DNA of 64,000 bases from Carallia brachiata (Eukaryota > Streptophyta > Magnoliopsida > Malpighiales > Rhizophoraceae): positions 1,557,107 to 1,621,106 of the forward strand of contig JADCRB010000018.1 in assembly GCA_021464245.1 (NCBI GenBank). The letters run 5' to 3'. The position numbers were made by a program, and so were the translations under genes. Below the pieces are notes generated by a model. That model searched no databases and had not been told where the DNA came from. It saw nothing but the letters and a program-made list of their open reading frames with translations. Shown here one piece after another: positions 24,508 through 36,302 of the stretch (the first letter of the stretch is position 1; the number at the start of each line of letters is the position of its first letter).

Positions 24508-27500
24508 ATGTTCATGTCATGTCAAGAATATGTTGAAAATGAAGGCTTTGGTGAATTGGGGTATCCAGAATTCATAGGAAAACACTTGGAAGATGATTGT
24601 ACAAAGCATAGTTTAAGTGGTAGAGTTGATAGTGGAAAAATCATGAGTTCTTTTTCAGCTACTCCAAGTGCATTTTCTTTGGAAGATGACTCTACTTCAA
24701 GGTTTTCTAGCTCTGTGGCTGACTCTAACAGTATGGATTGTTCTTTCATTGATTTGAAGCTGGGGAGGTTTGGTGATCTTAAAGATGCCCAGAGTTGTAG
24801 AATTCTCAAAGGGACTGCCATTGCTTCTTCTTCTTCTAAGCCATCTATGCCTCTAACACCTCCAAGAGAGCGCGAATAGTAGTGAACCCCCAAACTGCCC
24901 ACTGTCAAGTTTATGGCTGCAACAAGGATCTCAGTTCCTCAAAAGACTATCACAAGAGACATAAAGTTTGTGAAACTCACACCAAGACTGCCAAGGTCAT
25001 AGTGAGTGGAGTGGAGCAGAGGTTTTGTCAACAATGCAGCAGGTTCGTTTGTTTTCAATCAGAATTCACCTTCAATTGCTAATAGACTGGAAACCATTTG
25101 GATGCTTAGAAAACCTTCTTTTATAAAATAGCTAACCAAAATTCGTTATAATTTAAGTTTTTAGCTCCTTTGTCACTAAAGCTAGGGTGAGGAATTTCTG
25201 AGTTTTTGACTCTAAAATGTGTTTTGACAGTGAATTCTCTCACTTTCATGTTCCACTTGACCACTTTTTTTGTTTTTTTTCTCCTCCTTCTTGCCATGGA
25301 AGATCTCAATTGTTTTATTTTAGCATCACATGAGTTGATAGAATCACTGGATAAATGCTGCTTCATTATTTATGGTGATGGACTTTTTCTTTGTGGAAGA
25401 TGGGATATGCAAAACTAATATTTTCTGGATATTTTTTCAATTGGGTTCCATTGATGGGTACATCAGAGTGTCCAAGCGTTACTGCTGCTATAAAGAGCAC
25501 CTATTTTTGATCATCCAGGTTTCATTTGCTTGCTGAATTTGATGATGGCAAGCGCAGCTGTCGTAAACGACTTGCAGGCCACAATGAACGTAGGAGAAAG
25601 CCTCATGTTGGTAATCACTTTGGAAAGACAGCGAGGCTGCTGCATTCGTACAATGGTAAAATATTTGCATTAATAAAGTTTCTCTCATTGATTTTCTGAT
25701 AAGAAGTTTGGTTATCCTCATGGATGCAACCTTCTATGCTTAACTATTTATCTTCTTCGTTTGACTGGCAGTTGATGTTTATGAGGTTAAGAATTGAGGG
25801 TAGTCTGACCTGTTCGAAACCACTTGGCATTCTGCCAACTTAAGTTGCCGTTTTTATGTTTGATTCCAGTAATCCATTTTTCTCTTAGGAGAATTCACTT
25901 CAACTCTAGCAGAACTCTGATAGGCTATACCAGAGGATGATACTTTACACGTGAACTTTTTGCTTCTGTCCCCATCTTCGTGTCCTCAACACAGCTTGAT
26001 TCTTGCATTTGGATCCAATATATGACACTTGTTAAATCATTTGCTTCTGACTGGGATTCACTTGAGACTTCTTGTTAGATCTGGACTGTTTTCCTTGATC
26101 TAAAGGTAAAACAAGATTAGCAAATAATGATGACTCTCTCTAATAGTTTGACAGGATTAGCATCAGGCCGCATCAACTTGTCATTTCTTCTAACTTTGGC
26201 ATGTGACAGTTAGGATATTTCATTCTGGAATCAGGGAACCCCTCTGTCCTCTCAAAACGATGCATTACTGTATCGTGTGCTGCCACTCTAATTTGTGAAC
26301 CGTATATCTTTCTTGCAAACATTGTGCAGGACCTACTGGCAGACTATTCCATGGAACTGCTTTAACAGCATCATCTTCTATCTCCCAAGAGCTATTTGCA
26401 GGTGGCCTAGTTTGTCCGGAGAAATATGGAACGAATGACTGGTGCAATGGCATAAAGGTTGAAAATGGGATTGATGTTAGTTCTTTATCTTCCATTCCCA
26501 TCGCAAGTGGGCATTTGCATTCAAAGTCCCTCTTCCCTCCCAATAAATTCGATAAAATCTTTTGGACCTCTGATGACAATGTAGCTAATACTGCAGCAGG
26601 AAGCATTTTCAGTGCGAACACTAACCATTGTCCTCGATATTTGGGGGGCCAAAATTCCGTGTCAAATTCTTTTTTCCAGAGCACCTCACTTGGAGATGAA
26701 GAGTTGAATGTTTTTGACACAGCATCAGCCATCCACGGGTTCTCAGGGATCACGGAATCTGGCTGTGCTCTCTCTCTTCTGTCATCTCAATCAAGGAAAT
26801 CCTCAATCCATCCATCAGGAATTTCTACTGCCCACCCAATACCAGTGCCATACAGTACACATCATATCACACACCATGTCGCTGGAAAGGCTCTGGGAGT
26901 TAGCTCAGAGGCTTCAACAACTGGTCTGTCAAAAGGCTTCTCCTCATCAGCAATAAGTCCTGTGGAAGGGAGTCACTTGGTTCCTATACAAATGTGTGAC
27001 AGGAGTTTCCCTGTGAACTTTGGCATCACAGGTGGTATTTACCAAGGATCAAATTTTGCCATTGCAAAGGATCATCTTTCCTGTGGAGACGTTACCACCA
27101 TGGACTTGTTTCAGCTATCATCACAACTTCAGCGAGTGGAACATCAAAGGCAATCCATGCAGGTAAAGCGGGAAAATGCTGTTGGCTGGCCTCACATCAA
27201 TTAAGTGCTCATGGAAGGTACAAAAACTATCCCTTGCGAAATGGGACATTCATATTCTCAATCAGCATGTTTTTTGGAAGGCAACGTAGATGTTCCTTGC
27301 GATTGTTTTTATTTTGATATTTTAACCTGAGAGATATCTCGTGGATTACATAATTTTGAGTAAGCTCATAAAATCTGACTAATAAGTGACTGAATCCATC
27401 ACAGAATTTCACACCTGTAGGAAAAAAAAAAAAAAGAGAGAGAGAGAGCAGAAAAATTGACCCATCAAAGAAGGTCTAGAGAGCTACAAGCGTCCACACT

Positions 27501-28466
27501 CTGTGCCTCCCTCTCTCCGGCATCCAGCATGGGTATCTTTTCGTCTCTCTGCTGAACCCACAACTTACTAATCTTACCTACTTAAAAGATGGATTTCATA
27601 TGCATTGATAAGCCATTCAAAAGGATATCTTCTGTTTCCATAAGGTTTGACCATCAACATCCTCGTCATGACTCATGAGCACTTTAATAGGGCATCATGT
27701 GGATAGGTTTGAAGAGTAAATAAAACATGCGCTTGGTGTTGCAGCTCCAGTGTGGAGGATAAACTGTTAGTTAGCCTTCACTTTGGTACATTGTTATTTA
27801 ATCTTCATTAAAAATAGCTTACATTACTCAACTGCAGTGTATTAACAGCTGCAGATCCTTTACCAGTCACTAGATTTCCCTTTTGGGTCTCCAGCAGCAC
27901 AACCTCGACTATTGATGGTATTAGCTCTGTGTAATATTGTCTCAATACCATCACACTTAAACACCAGTATCGCCCATAACATAGTTGCCCTTCGAGCGCT
28001 ATTCTGCTTTCATTGCCATGAGTTACCTAACGCATACAATTATGTCTGCGCCAGACAATCAAGGAAAGAAATTTCTATTTTATTCCTTCTAGCAATAACA
28101 ATATAGTGGTTGGCCTTGTAAATGGTATCTGATTACGCTGTTGCTGAATATCACAAGTTGCTTGTCTTTTCTTTTCTTTTGTGAGATTGTATATTGCCTT
28201 CCAACCATAATTACATTTATATGCATCTGTTTCTTGTATGCAATTCTCATTCAAGCAATTCCTACATGGACAGGGAAGAAAGTGTTTTCCATCTAAATGA
28301 ATATCATTAGCATTTTGGTCTTGGAGACTAAATTATTGCTCTTGTACAGACACTGGAAGCAGATGCCAAGGCATGTGATAGCGCTACTGGCATCAATGCT
28401 GGAACGTTTGAAGCAACAAATGCAAGAAAGCAAGGCAGTCCTTCTGAGACGCAGCTAACAGCTTAG
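24508..28466 (+). CDS. SPL6: SBP-box transcription factor, SPL6-like, with an apparent one-base frameshift
   Basis: Nuclear SQUAMOSA promoter-binding protein-like factor that binds GTAC cores. Exons: 24508-25042, 25519-25655, 26330-27162, 28350-28466. The SBP domain spans exons 1-2, from [11 protein letters not shown] through FCQQCSR to the nuclear signal [17 protein letters not shown], with the Cys/His zinc ligands present. The N-terminal frame runs 123 codons from ATG 24508 and stops at TAG 24877. The SBP frame, KRAR onward, is offset by one base from about 24861. The exon lengths sum to 1622, and one added base gives 541 codons, so one base seems to be missing at about 24861-24865. If exon 3 is not spliced at 27162, the protein instead ends at a stop at 27202-27204. 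A miR156 site lies in exon 3. Family is certain; ortholog name is likely. Confidence 0.9.
26765..26784 (+). promoter_or_regulatory. miR156/157 target site in SPL exon 3
   Basis: GTGCTCTCTCTCTTCTGTCA lies in frame in exon 3 and encodes the usual ALSLLS peptide. It matches the known site in miR156-regulated SPL genes, with one mismatch to the miR156 complement near the middle (T where A would pair). The transcript is therefore expected to be repressed by miR156 in juvenile tissue. Confidence 0.93.
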
Positions 28467-30521
28467 TTTTTAAGCTTGATAATGTTGATGTTACCGTAGC
28501 ATTATTTCTTTTCTGATGGTGAATAATCAGTGGCCGGCCACTGGCCTAACTGAGAATATATTTAACCAGGTAAGATAAGATCGCTGAAGGAGAGGTGGGT
28601 TGGTCAAATTGTTTAGTTGTATGACACTCTGATAGTGATAATCAGGTTTTTTATTCAGTTAAATGAATGCCATCAAATTCAACCCTTGCTCCTGCCGGTT
28701 TCACAGAATGTATGGCTTAAACCTGTCATTTAGCTGCGCTCTGCTCATCATTGCATAGTTGCAGCAGATAATTTTGCTTCTTCAACTTTTATCTATCGCT
28801 TGTGGAGTTTTGAGACGACAGTCATCGTGCCATAATCTTCATTTAACGTCAGATGGCGCGAGTTCACCGCTTCCTACGGGTCACAGTGTTCTGAAAATTA
28901 AAAGAAAGTTTTGGTCTTCCAACATGATTAACTTGATCTTTGCAGACAAGTCTTTCCCGTTTTACTTCAAAATATCCTGGCCATCTTTCAAGACAAGTGT
29001 TTGCCATTTTACTTCAAATTATCCCGGATAGAAGTAGGTTTAAGTTTTGCAAGAGTAATTTGTTTTTTCTTATTTTTATTAAAATAAGAAAGTGAGGATA
29101 GTACTCGACAGTTTTATAAAAGTCATTTGTTTATTAGAAAACAAATCCATCTTGGATTGCGTCAACCCTCTGCCATGGATCCATCATTATCATTATTCGA
29201 TCAGAAACCAAGGAATGTGAAATGGCGACCTTTTCTTTTGTGGGGGTGGGGGGTGCATAATGTGGATGGACCATCTCATTATTAGAAATTAAAGAACAAG
29301 GCGAGCGGATTGTTCTAAGGCATGCTTTGCTGTAACTCTGGCCTTTTCTCAGTTGGGATGTCAAGTCGGACATGCACATGGAGACACAGGAACATCTTTG
29401 ATATTATCAAGCAAAAACAAGAACCAAATGAAAAAACAAATGTGTCAATTTCTATCAGCTCAGCGCTAGCGGAACAAACAACACGGCCGTCTGTTCTGTT
29501 AAGAGTTTTTGGCAATTAAAATGTGTCAACACTGCTACCAGGTACAAATGCAGCATATTTTAAAAAAAAAACAACTCATGTGCTTACTTCCTTACTAACA
29601 CGGATACTTAACTTATTGACAGGTGAAGAATTACTAATTCATCCTCCTTTGGGTTTGCAACCAATTCTTGATGAAAATAGTCGGAAACCTGTCTTTGTTT
29701 GTCTTTAGTTAGTTTTTTATTTTTTTTATTTCTTCAAAATAAAATAAAATAAAATAAACGCTCCTGCCACGTACATCTAAGTTTCATTGCTAACAAAGCC
29801 CTTGCCAGGATATGACCTCTAAAATCATTAAACACGGGCAAAATCCGACTTTCTTTACTTGGCCACTTACACCAATAACTGATGGCTGTCAATGACGCGC
29901 TAAGGGCTTTGATAATTTGCCAAATTGATGCATAGGATTGACAACGCAGTCAGCCTCATGTGCGATCCAGGTCTGATCGTTGAATGGAAAATGAAAACAT
30001 AACGCGTGCACTTCAACGCTAGAACAACAAACACGACACAAGATACCAAGTATTGATTGAATTGTGTACCACTAATGGAAGTCTAGGTGGACAAAACCTG
30101 GTCTGCCATTGATGGTAGACCAAGTCCATCAAGTTTGGAACACTTCTCAGAGGGAATTCCACACTTCATGTCGAGTCCTTTTTCAGAAACTAGGTTCTGG
30201 GGCTCATATAATTTCACATTTCAACTAATGCAAAAAAAAAAAATTTTAAACAACAAACATTGATAGAGTTTCAAAAGATGAATAAACTAACCTTGTTCTC
30301 CTTTTCAAGTTCGGTAATCCATGTTGATTAAATAGCCAATACTGAAAGGTATTTAAATAGAAAAATACTCAATCTCTTATTGTTCTACAATCAAAAGTAA
30401 TAAGATAAATAGAATCACATCCCCGCCAAAAACTACATCACGAACGAGCCTAGGAATACTTGGAAGATGACAACCTCTCTACCCTCATTACCATCAGTGC
30501 CTCCTCACAACCTCAAAAAGC
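28467..30521. other. Gene-free stretch between SPL and RGP
   Basis: No gene recognised. The first part is probably the SPL 3' UTR. A short (AAAAT)n repeat lies at about 29733-29757 and a G-rich tract at about 29240-29254. Small open frames are unsupported. The two flanking genes converge here. Confidence 0.55.
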
Positions 30522-32692
30522 TTATTTTGCAGCTCCATTGGGTAGTTCACCCGAAGATGCATTCAACTCATCCCATGCTTCAATCCATGTGAGCATGGAA
30601 TCTGCTAGCTTGATGAAGTATTCGTCAACTTTACCAAGTTTTGCCCTAACTTGCTTGGAGAGTTCATTATAGCACTTTTGGACAGTGGTGCATTCTTTTG
30701 GAAGAATGGCCGACTGGAAAAATGGGATCAGCTCTTCTTGCCAGTAGATTCCCTTGTATTCCTTCTTAAGATTCACAAATGGGTTGCTGGCTTTGCTGTG
30801 CCAGATGTAAGGCAATCCTGTTTTCACTCCCAAACCCAAGTGGTCGCAAATAACCTACAAAATAAATGGAATGGATTGGTTTATCGATTAGGATAGACAA
30901 TATAGAAGATCAATGGCCATCCACCAGCACATATTCAAAGCGAGAAGAGTATTTGAGAGGTAAAGGAAAAGGGTGCAAAATAATATGGATATAAACCTTG
31001 GTGCACCAGCCAGCCCACATATCATCGTAGCGTCCAATCGGCTGACCATCCCCCATGAGGCCAAAGTACATAGCGGGACCAATCAACTCACGATTGAAAG
31101 CCAGATTCATGCCACACATAGGAAACAGGGTTCCCTTTGGTATGGTCATAACTGCATCCACATATCTAGCAAACACAGAGAAAGAGAGAGATAAAATAAT
31201 AATTCATCAGTGGATTACAGATAAGCACTACCAAGGGGTGCATTTTGTATATTTCTACCTGGTGTTCCTCTCAAGAGGCTTGACAAGCTGCGTGGGGGCA
31301 TCATAATCTGGGATGTTAAGCCAAAGGCCATGGGATACTGCTGTTGGAACACCCTCACGTAGGCTGAATGGATACCCACGGACAAAATCTGCACCCTCGC
31401 GGTATGGGTCATAAAGTGTGTTGAAGAAAAAAGGAGTGGATGGGGTTAGAAGGTTCTTAATGTGCTGCTCAAGTGCATTAATCTTTTTTCCAGATGGATC
31501 ATCAGCAACCTGAAATTACACAGCGGACACCCAAGTTGAGATCACAAACACTAATTGATTGCAAAATTCAAAACAAATATGTCGTATGCACATTTGCGAA
31601 AGAGGCATAATGAGAAGGCAATCAGTGAACTTGCATTGGCAAATAATATCAATATCTGAATCTCTAGAAAATAGCAGACTTGGTACAGGGGACCCGGATA
31701 AATAGTAATATGTATGCAAGCAAATAAAGTGGAACAAACCAAAATGAAGATAAAGGTAGTTTGTTCGCTAACACTCAGACCGATGTTAATGTGGAATTTC
31801 TAACTAAAAGAGAATGGCTTGTTGATCAAAATGCATTACAAACTCTTATTTTCCGATCCAAAAAAGTTTAAATCAAATAGCTATCTAAGGCAACCGAGAA
31901 ATCAATCTACCAGAACAATATCAGGCTGATGAGGCAGCATAGATCAAAGCATGCAATAACTAAAACCCATGACCGGAAGACAGACTAACCCCAAAAGGCA
32001 AAACAAGAATTGGCATCTAACACATAACAGATTCAGATCCAAATAATGATATCACAAAAGTGAGGTGCTAACAGATCATACAAAATAACGATCATTCTTC
32101 TTCTCTTCTATAGATAATAGACACAAAATAGCAAGGTCCCAGAATCTCAACCCCAAAAAAAACCTCAAAGCTTTCACCAAATTACAAACAAAAAATAAAA
32201 CAAAACAAAAAACACCCAGATCTTCCTTTTCCAGATTCAAGTGGTCCCAAGTCCAATTTTGTGCACCCCAAACAGCCAAAAAAACCCAGATGACAAAAAA
32301 CAAACACGAAAACTAAAAAGATCGATTAAGAACCAAAGAAGTCCCAAATCATACGGATCACTTACAAAGCAGTCGTCATCAATGGTATAGATATACTTCT
32401 TCTTGGAAACGAGGAAACCAAAGCACCGACAAGCGGAATCCTTGAAGGAAATGCAAGAAGCCTTAGGACCCAGAATCCTGTTGATGTCGTTCCTGTTGTA
32501 GAGCTCGTAGTCAAAGCCATCGGGGACCTTGATGATCTTGGACGGGTCGCCATCCTGGACTATGATGAGATGGTACGGCTGGAAGAAGGGCCTCCACATC
32601 TCCAAGAAGTCCAGGTTTCTGATCGTCGGGATCACTATGTCGAGCTCGTCCTTCAGCAAAGGCGTCGGCGAAACCCCCCCTGTCTCCGCCAT
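30522..32692 (-). CDS. RGP: Reversibly glycosylated polypeptide / UDP-arabinopyranose mutase
   Basis: Cytosolic/Golgi-surface enzyme that interconverts UDP-arabinopyranose and UDP-arabinofuranose, feeding arabinose into wall pectin and arabinoxylan. Minus-strand exons: 32366-32692, 31259-31509, 30997-31165, 30522-30854. Borders are GT-AG and the total is 359 codons plus stop, the usual family length. The N-terminus reads [20 protein letters not shown]. The DDD metal/nucleotide motif is at residues 105-107 (YTIDDDCF). The two arginines of GYPFSLREG and the residue before it (about R153 and R160) correspond to the conserved arginines needed for reversible glycosylation or mutase activity. The chosen start is the first ATG (32692); the codon at 32701 is TTG. 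A CT/GA-rich tract upstream (about 32700-32748) is probable 5' UTR. Intron 1 is 856 bases. It resembles RGP1/RGP2 more than the diverged RGP5. Confidence 0.95.
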
Positions 32693-35334
32693 TTCTTGCA
32701 ATAGAGAGAGAAAGAGAGAAACGGAGAGACAGAGAAAAAGAGAGAGATGTGTTTTTTTGAGGAAAGGAAAGTGTTTTTGTGTTTTGTTGGGGATCTGTGA
32801 CTTTGCTGTGCGTTTGGCATTTGTAGGGGTTTAAGAGCGTAGAAATTGGTGATTCGGACAAGTCTGGCAAACAAACCGCGTGGATCTAGGAAGGTAAACT
32901 TACACATTTGCACGACGAATGGGTCAACTTCCATTTCTTACCCCTTTTAATTAGAGTTTTATTTTAAAAATACTTAATAACTATATTCTTTTTTATTAAA
33001 AAATTTTATTATTATGGTATACAAAATATACATAATTAATTTAATTTATTTATTTTTAAAATTTAATATACTTATTATAATCTAACAATTCAGATCTTAT
33101 GTGTCAATTTTTTGTCTATTATTGTGTGTCAGATATAATTTTTTCTTACAAGTTAGTGGGTGATTAAAGTAAATAAAAAAGGTAAATGTATTGTTAAATG
33201 TTATTAAATGAATTATATGATTATTTTATTTTTATATAAAATTAAATTATATAATAAAATTCTTTAAACATATACCTAACAAACAAATTTTTCAGATATT
33301 AGAACGTGTACCTAATAAACATAATTTTCAAAATTTTTTATATTAGGAACTTAATTATGTGGTTTCCTTATTGTTACACTTAATGTTATTTGTTATGACT
33401 CAATATTTCAATTGCTTTTCTTGCTATCTTACGCAGAAAATAATTTTAATATAAAGGAATCTATAGATTAAAGTAAGAAGATACTCTACCCCAAAAAAAA
33501 AAAACAAGGCTCTACAAAAAATTTTAAAATTTTCACATAAAGAAAATAATTTCAAGGTTTATTTTGGAAATCTCGATCACAGATTTGGAAGAAAATTTAA
33601 AGAAAATATTGCAATCTACAATGAATGAATGAATGAATGAGTCTAGGAGCTCAAAAAAAATAAAAAATAAAAAATGAATGAGTCGAGAGTGATTTATCTT
33701 TATAATAAATGTTTTGCTTTGATTATGTATGCCAGCCAGGTCAACCATGTTTGATTTGTCGCATTGTTTAGGTCCGGCTGCTTGGATTTTGGACACATGG
33801 CCGTTTACTCTTCTGGCCAAGTAGAAATGTCCTCGCTGCCGTTTACTCTTCTGCCGTTTACTCTTCTCCAAAGTTTGGGAGAAGAATTTGAGATTTTATC
33901 TACATTATTTTTTTATTTTTATTTTATTTTTATTGTTATTCTGTAGTTCCAAAAAGATTGAGAAAAAAAAAACAAAAGAAATGTCCTGACTATTTTTTTT
34001 TTAGAACAATGCCCCACTAAAAATTAGAATTTAATTTTATTGTATTTTTATTTCTTATGTTTGTATTTTGCCAATCACTCAATTTTTTTTTTCTACCAAA
34101 TCATTTTGTTTTACTCTCATTGTTGAAAATTTTTTAATCCGAGTCTTTGCCACTAATTGTGGCCCAATTAATTCGCGACTAAAATCCCAAATATGTTTTT
34201 TTTTTTTTGGTTTATGGGAGATTATAGTTAAGTAATATCATAATCCATAAGTTAGTTTATGGGCACTTTACAAAGTTGGTCTTTCAATTTAATCAAAATC
34301 AAGTTGTTAGTACTAGAATCGAAATATTAGAAATTGATGAATTTACCATCAATCATTGTGGTCTAGTGATAAGTGTCGAACGTTACCAAGTCAAAGATCT
34401 TGGATTCGAAAGCTACTAAAGCGTTTGGTGAGACCAAACATACTCTTCCCCTTTGTAACACTGGACTATACTGTAACCATCCAGACAGTTCAGAGGTTAC
34501 CCTAAGAGCAGAGACAATACTCTTTAACGCGATTGTGAGGCACTACCCCTATCTTCTTTTTTTTTTGATCAAAAAAAAAATGATGAATTAAGAAGAGAGC
34601 TTAGTTATTTTAATTGTCAACTAATTAGTCTATGTACGAAGACAACTTCGACCTATGATGCATTAGGGTATATTGTGATCAAATTTATCAAATGGCACGA
34701 CTGTGGGTTTCTAAGGATATTACAGTTATTAAAAATTTAAAATTAAAATTTATAAAAATAAAGAAAATTATTTATATTGTATATCTTATACGTAATTTAT
34801 GATTTAATAAATTTATTGATCTTATAAAAAAAATGATGTGACCTAGCATAGAAGCCATGAGCTTAGTGAGGTCAGGACGTCTTGCCTTTTTGCATACTTT
34901 ATGATAAATGGCCAAACAACCCAGTTGGCCAAGAGCACATTCGCCAGAAAGTTTGGCCACCCGCAAGTCTGCAACTAGTTAGGCCAAGTACATATTGAAC
35001 ATCGAACGCAATTTGCCGTTCTTGAATTAATCCATGCCAAAAGCAATGATTATCGCTAAATGGGTCACGTGGCGTTCATTCCCTTTTATTTGAAGAATAA
35101 CACTACGTAAAAAATAATTTTAGTGAAACACGTTATTAATTTAATAATATTTAATAATTTTTTTAATATTTTAATATATTTTTTTACAATTTATAGTTTA
35201 GATCATTGTGTATATACTGCACTCTCATGATTATATATTCAAAAAATTTTCTGTTATTTAAAATTGAGTCTGAAAATTTATCTTATATTCTGTAAAGAGA
35301 TCGATTTCAATTTTATGAAAGAACATTTCTAGTG
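32693..35334. other. Gene-free stretch upstream of RGP
   Basis: The first 200 bases are RGP 5' UTR and promoter. The rest is AT-rich and has no recognisable gene. It includes a (GAAT)n repeat at about 33620-33640, a repeated GCCGTTTACTCTTCT motif (about 33801, 33838 and 33853), and a SINE-like patch listed separately. Confidence 0.55.
34357..34580 (+). mobile_element. Possible tRNA-derived SINE
   Basis: Near the start is TGGTCTAGTGATAAGTGTC, like a tRNA-type A box (TGGTCTAGTGGTA). About 40 bases on is GGATTCGAAAGC, like a B box (GGTTCGAATCC). The element then runs about 150 bases to a T-rich and then A-rich end near 34560-34580. This is the usual layout of plant tRNA-related SINEs, but the boxes are degenerate and no target duplication was confirmed. 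Confidence 0.4.
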
Positions 35335-35343
35335 CACAAGACT

Positions 35344-36293
35344 AGGGCTGCAAACGAGTCGATACGTTCGTTAAAAGCTCGGTGGCTCGGCTCGATAAGA
35401 GCTCGGTTCGGGCTCGTTCATTTACTAAACGAGCGATACACGAGCCTAAAAGTAAAGCTCGTTTAATAAACGAGCCGAGCCTGAACAGGGGTAGGTTCAG
35501 CTCGGTTCAGGCTCGTGAACAGCTCGTTTAAAACTTGTTTAGAGCTCGACAAATATATATCATTAGTAATTCGTTTAATATATATTCTTATAAGCTTATT
35601 TAATGTATTAATGACATTTAATTGTATCATTTAACTTTTAGTATAAATAGTTACTAATTTAGAGTTATATCTTTTATTTCATATATAGTTATTTGAACAA
35701 GATTTATATGTGATTAGGACAATAAGTAAGTCAATACTTTTGCTAAAAGTTTGGTGACTTAATCTGGTAAAAACTTGACTAAAATTCATTCGTTTAACTA
35801 AATAAGTGATACATTAGTTTAAATTTAAAACTCATTTAATAAATAAACCGAGTATAAGTAAAGATAAGTTTAGTTAAACTCATAAATAGTTCGTTTAAGA
35901 ATTTATCTACATAATAATTAAAAAAAACTCATTTATTATGTTATAAAAATAATTTTATTAAATCTATTTTTAAAATTATATATTATATAATTTACATTTA
36001 TACATTAAAATTGAATATTTATTTTTAATTATTTAAATAAATGATTTTTATCCTTTTATTTTGTGTATAATAATAAAATTTTTAATTTTAATTATTTTAT
36101 TAGTATTATAAAATTAAATGATACAGTTCGTTAAAAGCTCGAAAGCTCGGTTCGATAACAGCAGGCTCGGCTTGAGGCTCGGCTCGTTCGTAAACGATAC
36201 TGATACCGAGCCTCATTTTTAGGCTCGTTTAATAAACAAGCCGACACCCGAGCCTGGCCAAGCTCGGCTCGGCTCGGCTCGTTTGCAGCCCTA
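35344..36293. mobile_element. Composite MITE with 9-bp target-site duplication (Mutator-like)
   Basis: The ends are inverted repeats: AGGGCTGCAAACGAG at the left and CTCGTTTGCAGCCCTA at the right. CACAAGACT flanks it perfectly on both sides (35335-35343 and 36294-36302), and a 9-base duplication suits Mutator-like transposition. The outer 200 bases on the left and 170 on the right are rich in CTCG/CGAG repeats; the middle is very AT-rich. Inside, about 35716-35905 is a C-to-T decayed copy of about 35354-35532. No transposase is encoded, so it would be non-autonomous. Confidence 0.85.
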
Positions 36294-36302
36294 CACAAGA
36301 CT

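Noticed and set aside
24522..24908. 128-codon minus-strand frame over the SPL N-terminus
   Set aside because: Antisense of SPL exon 1. The plus strand has SPL-like composition and continues to the SBP domain.
26265..26753. 162-codon minus-strand frame
   Set aside because: Antisense of SPL exon 3, which is supported by splice sites, phase and the miR156 site.
32693..32701. RGP start at 32701
   Set aside because: The codon is TTG; the first ATG is at 32692 and gives the usual family N-terminus and length.
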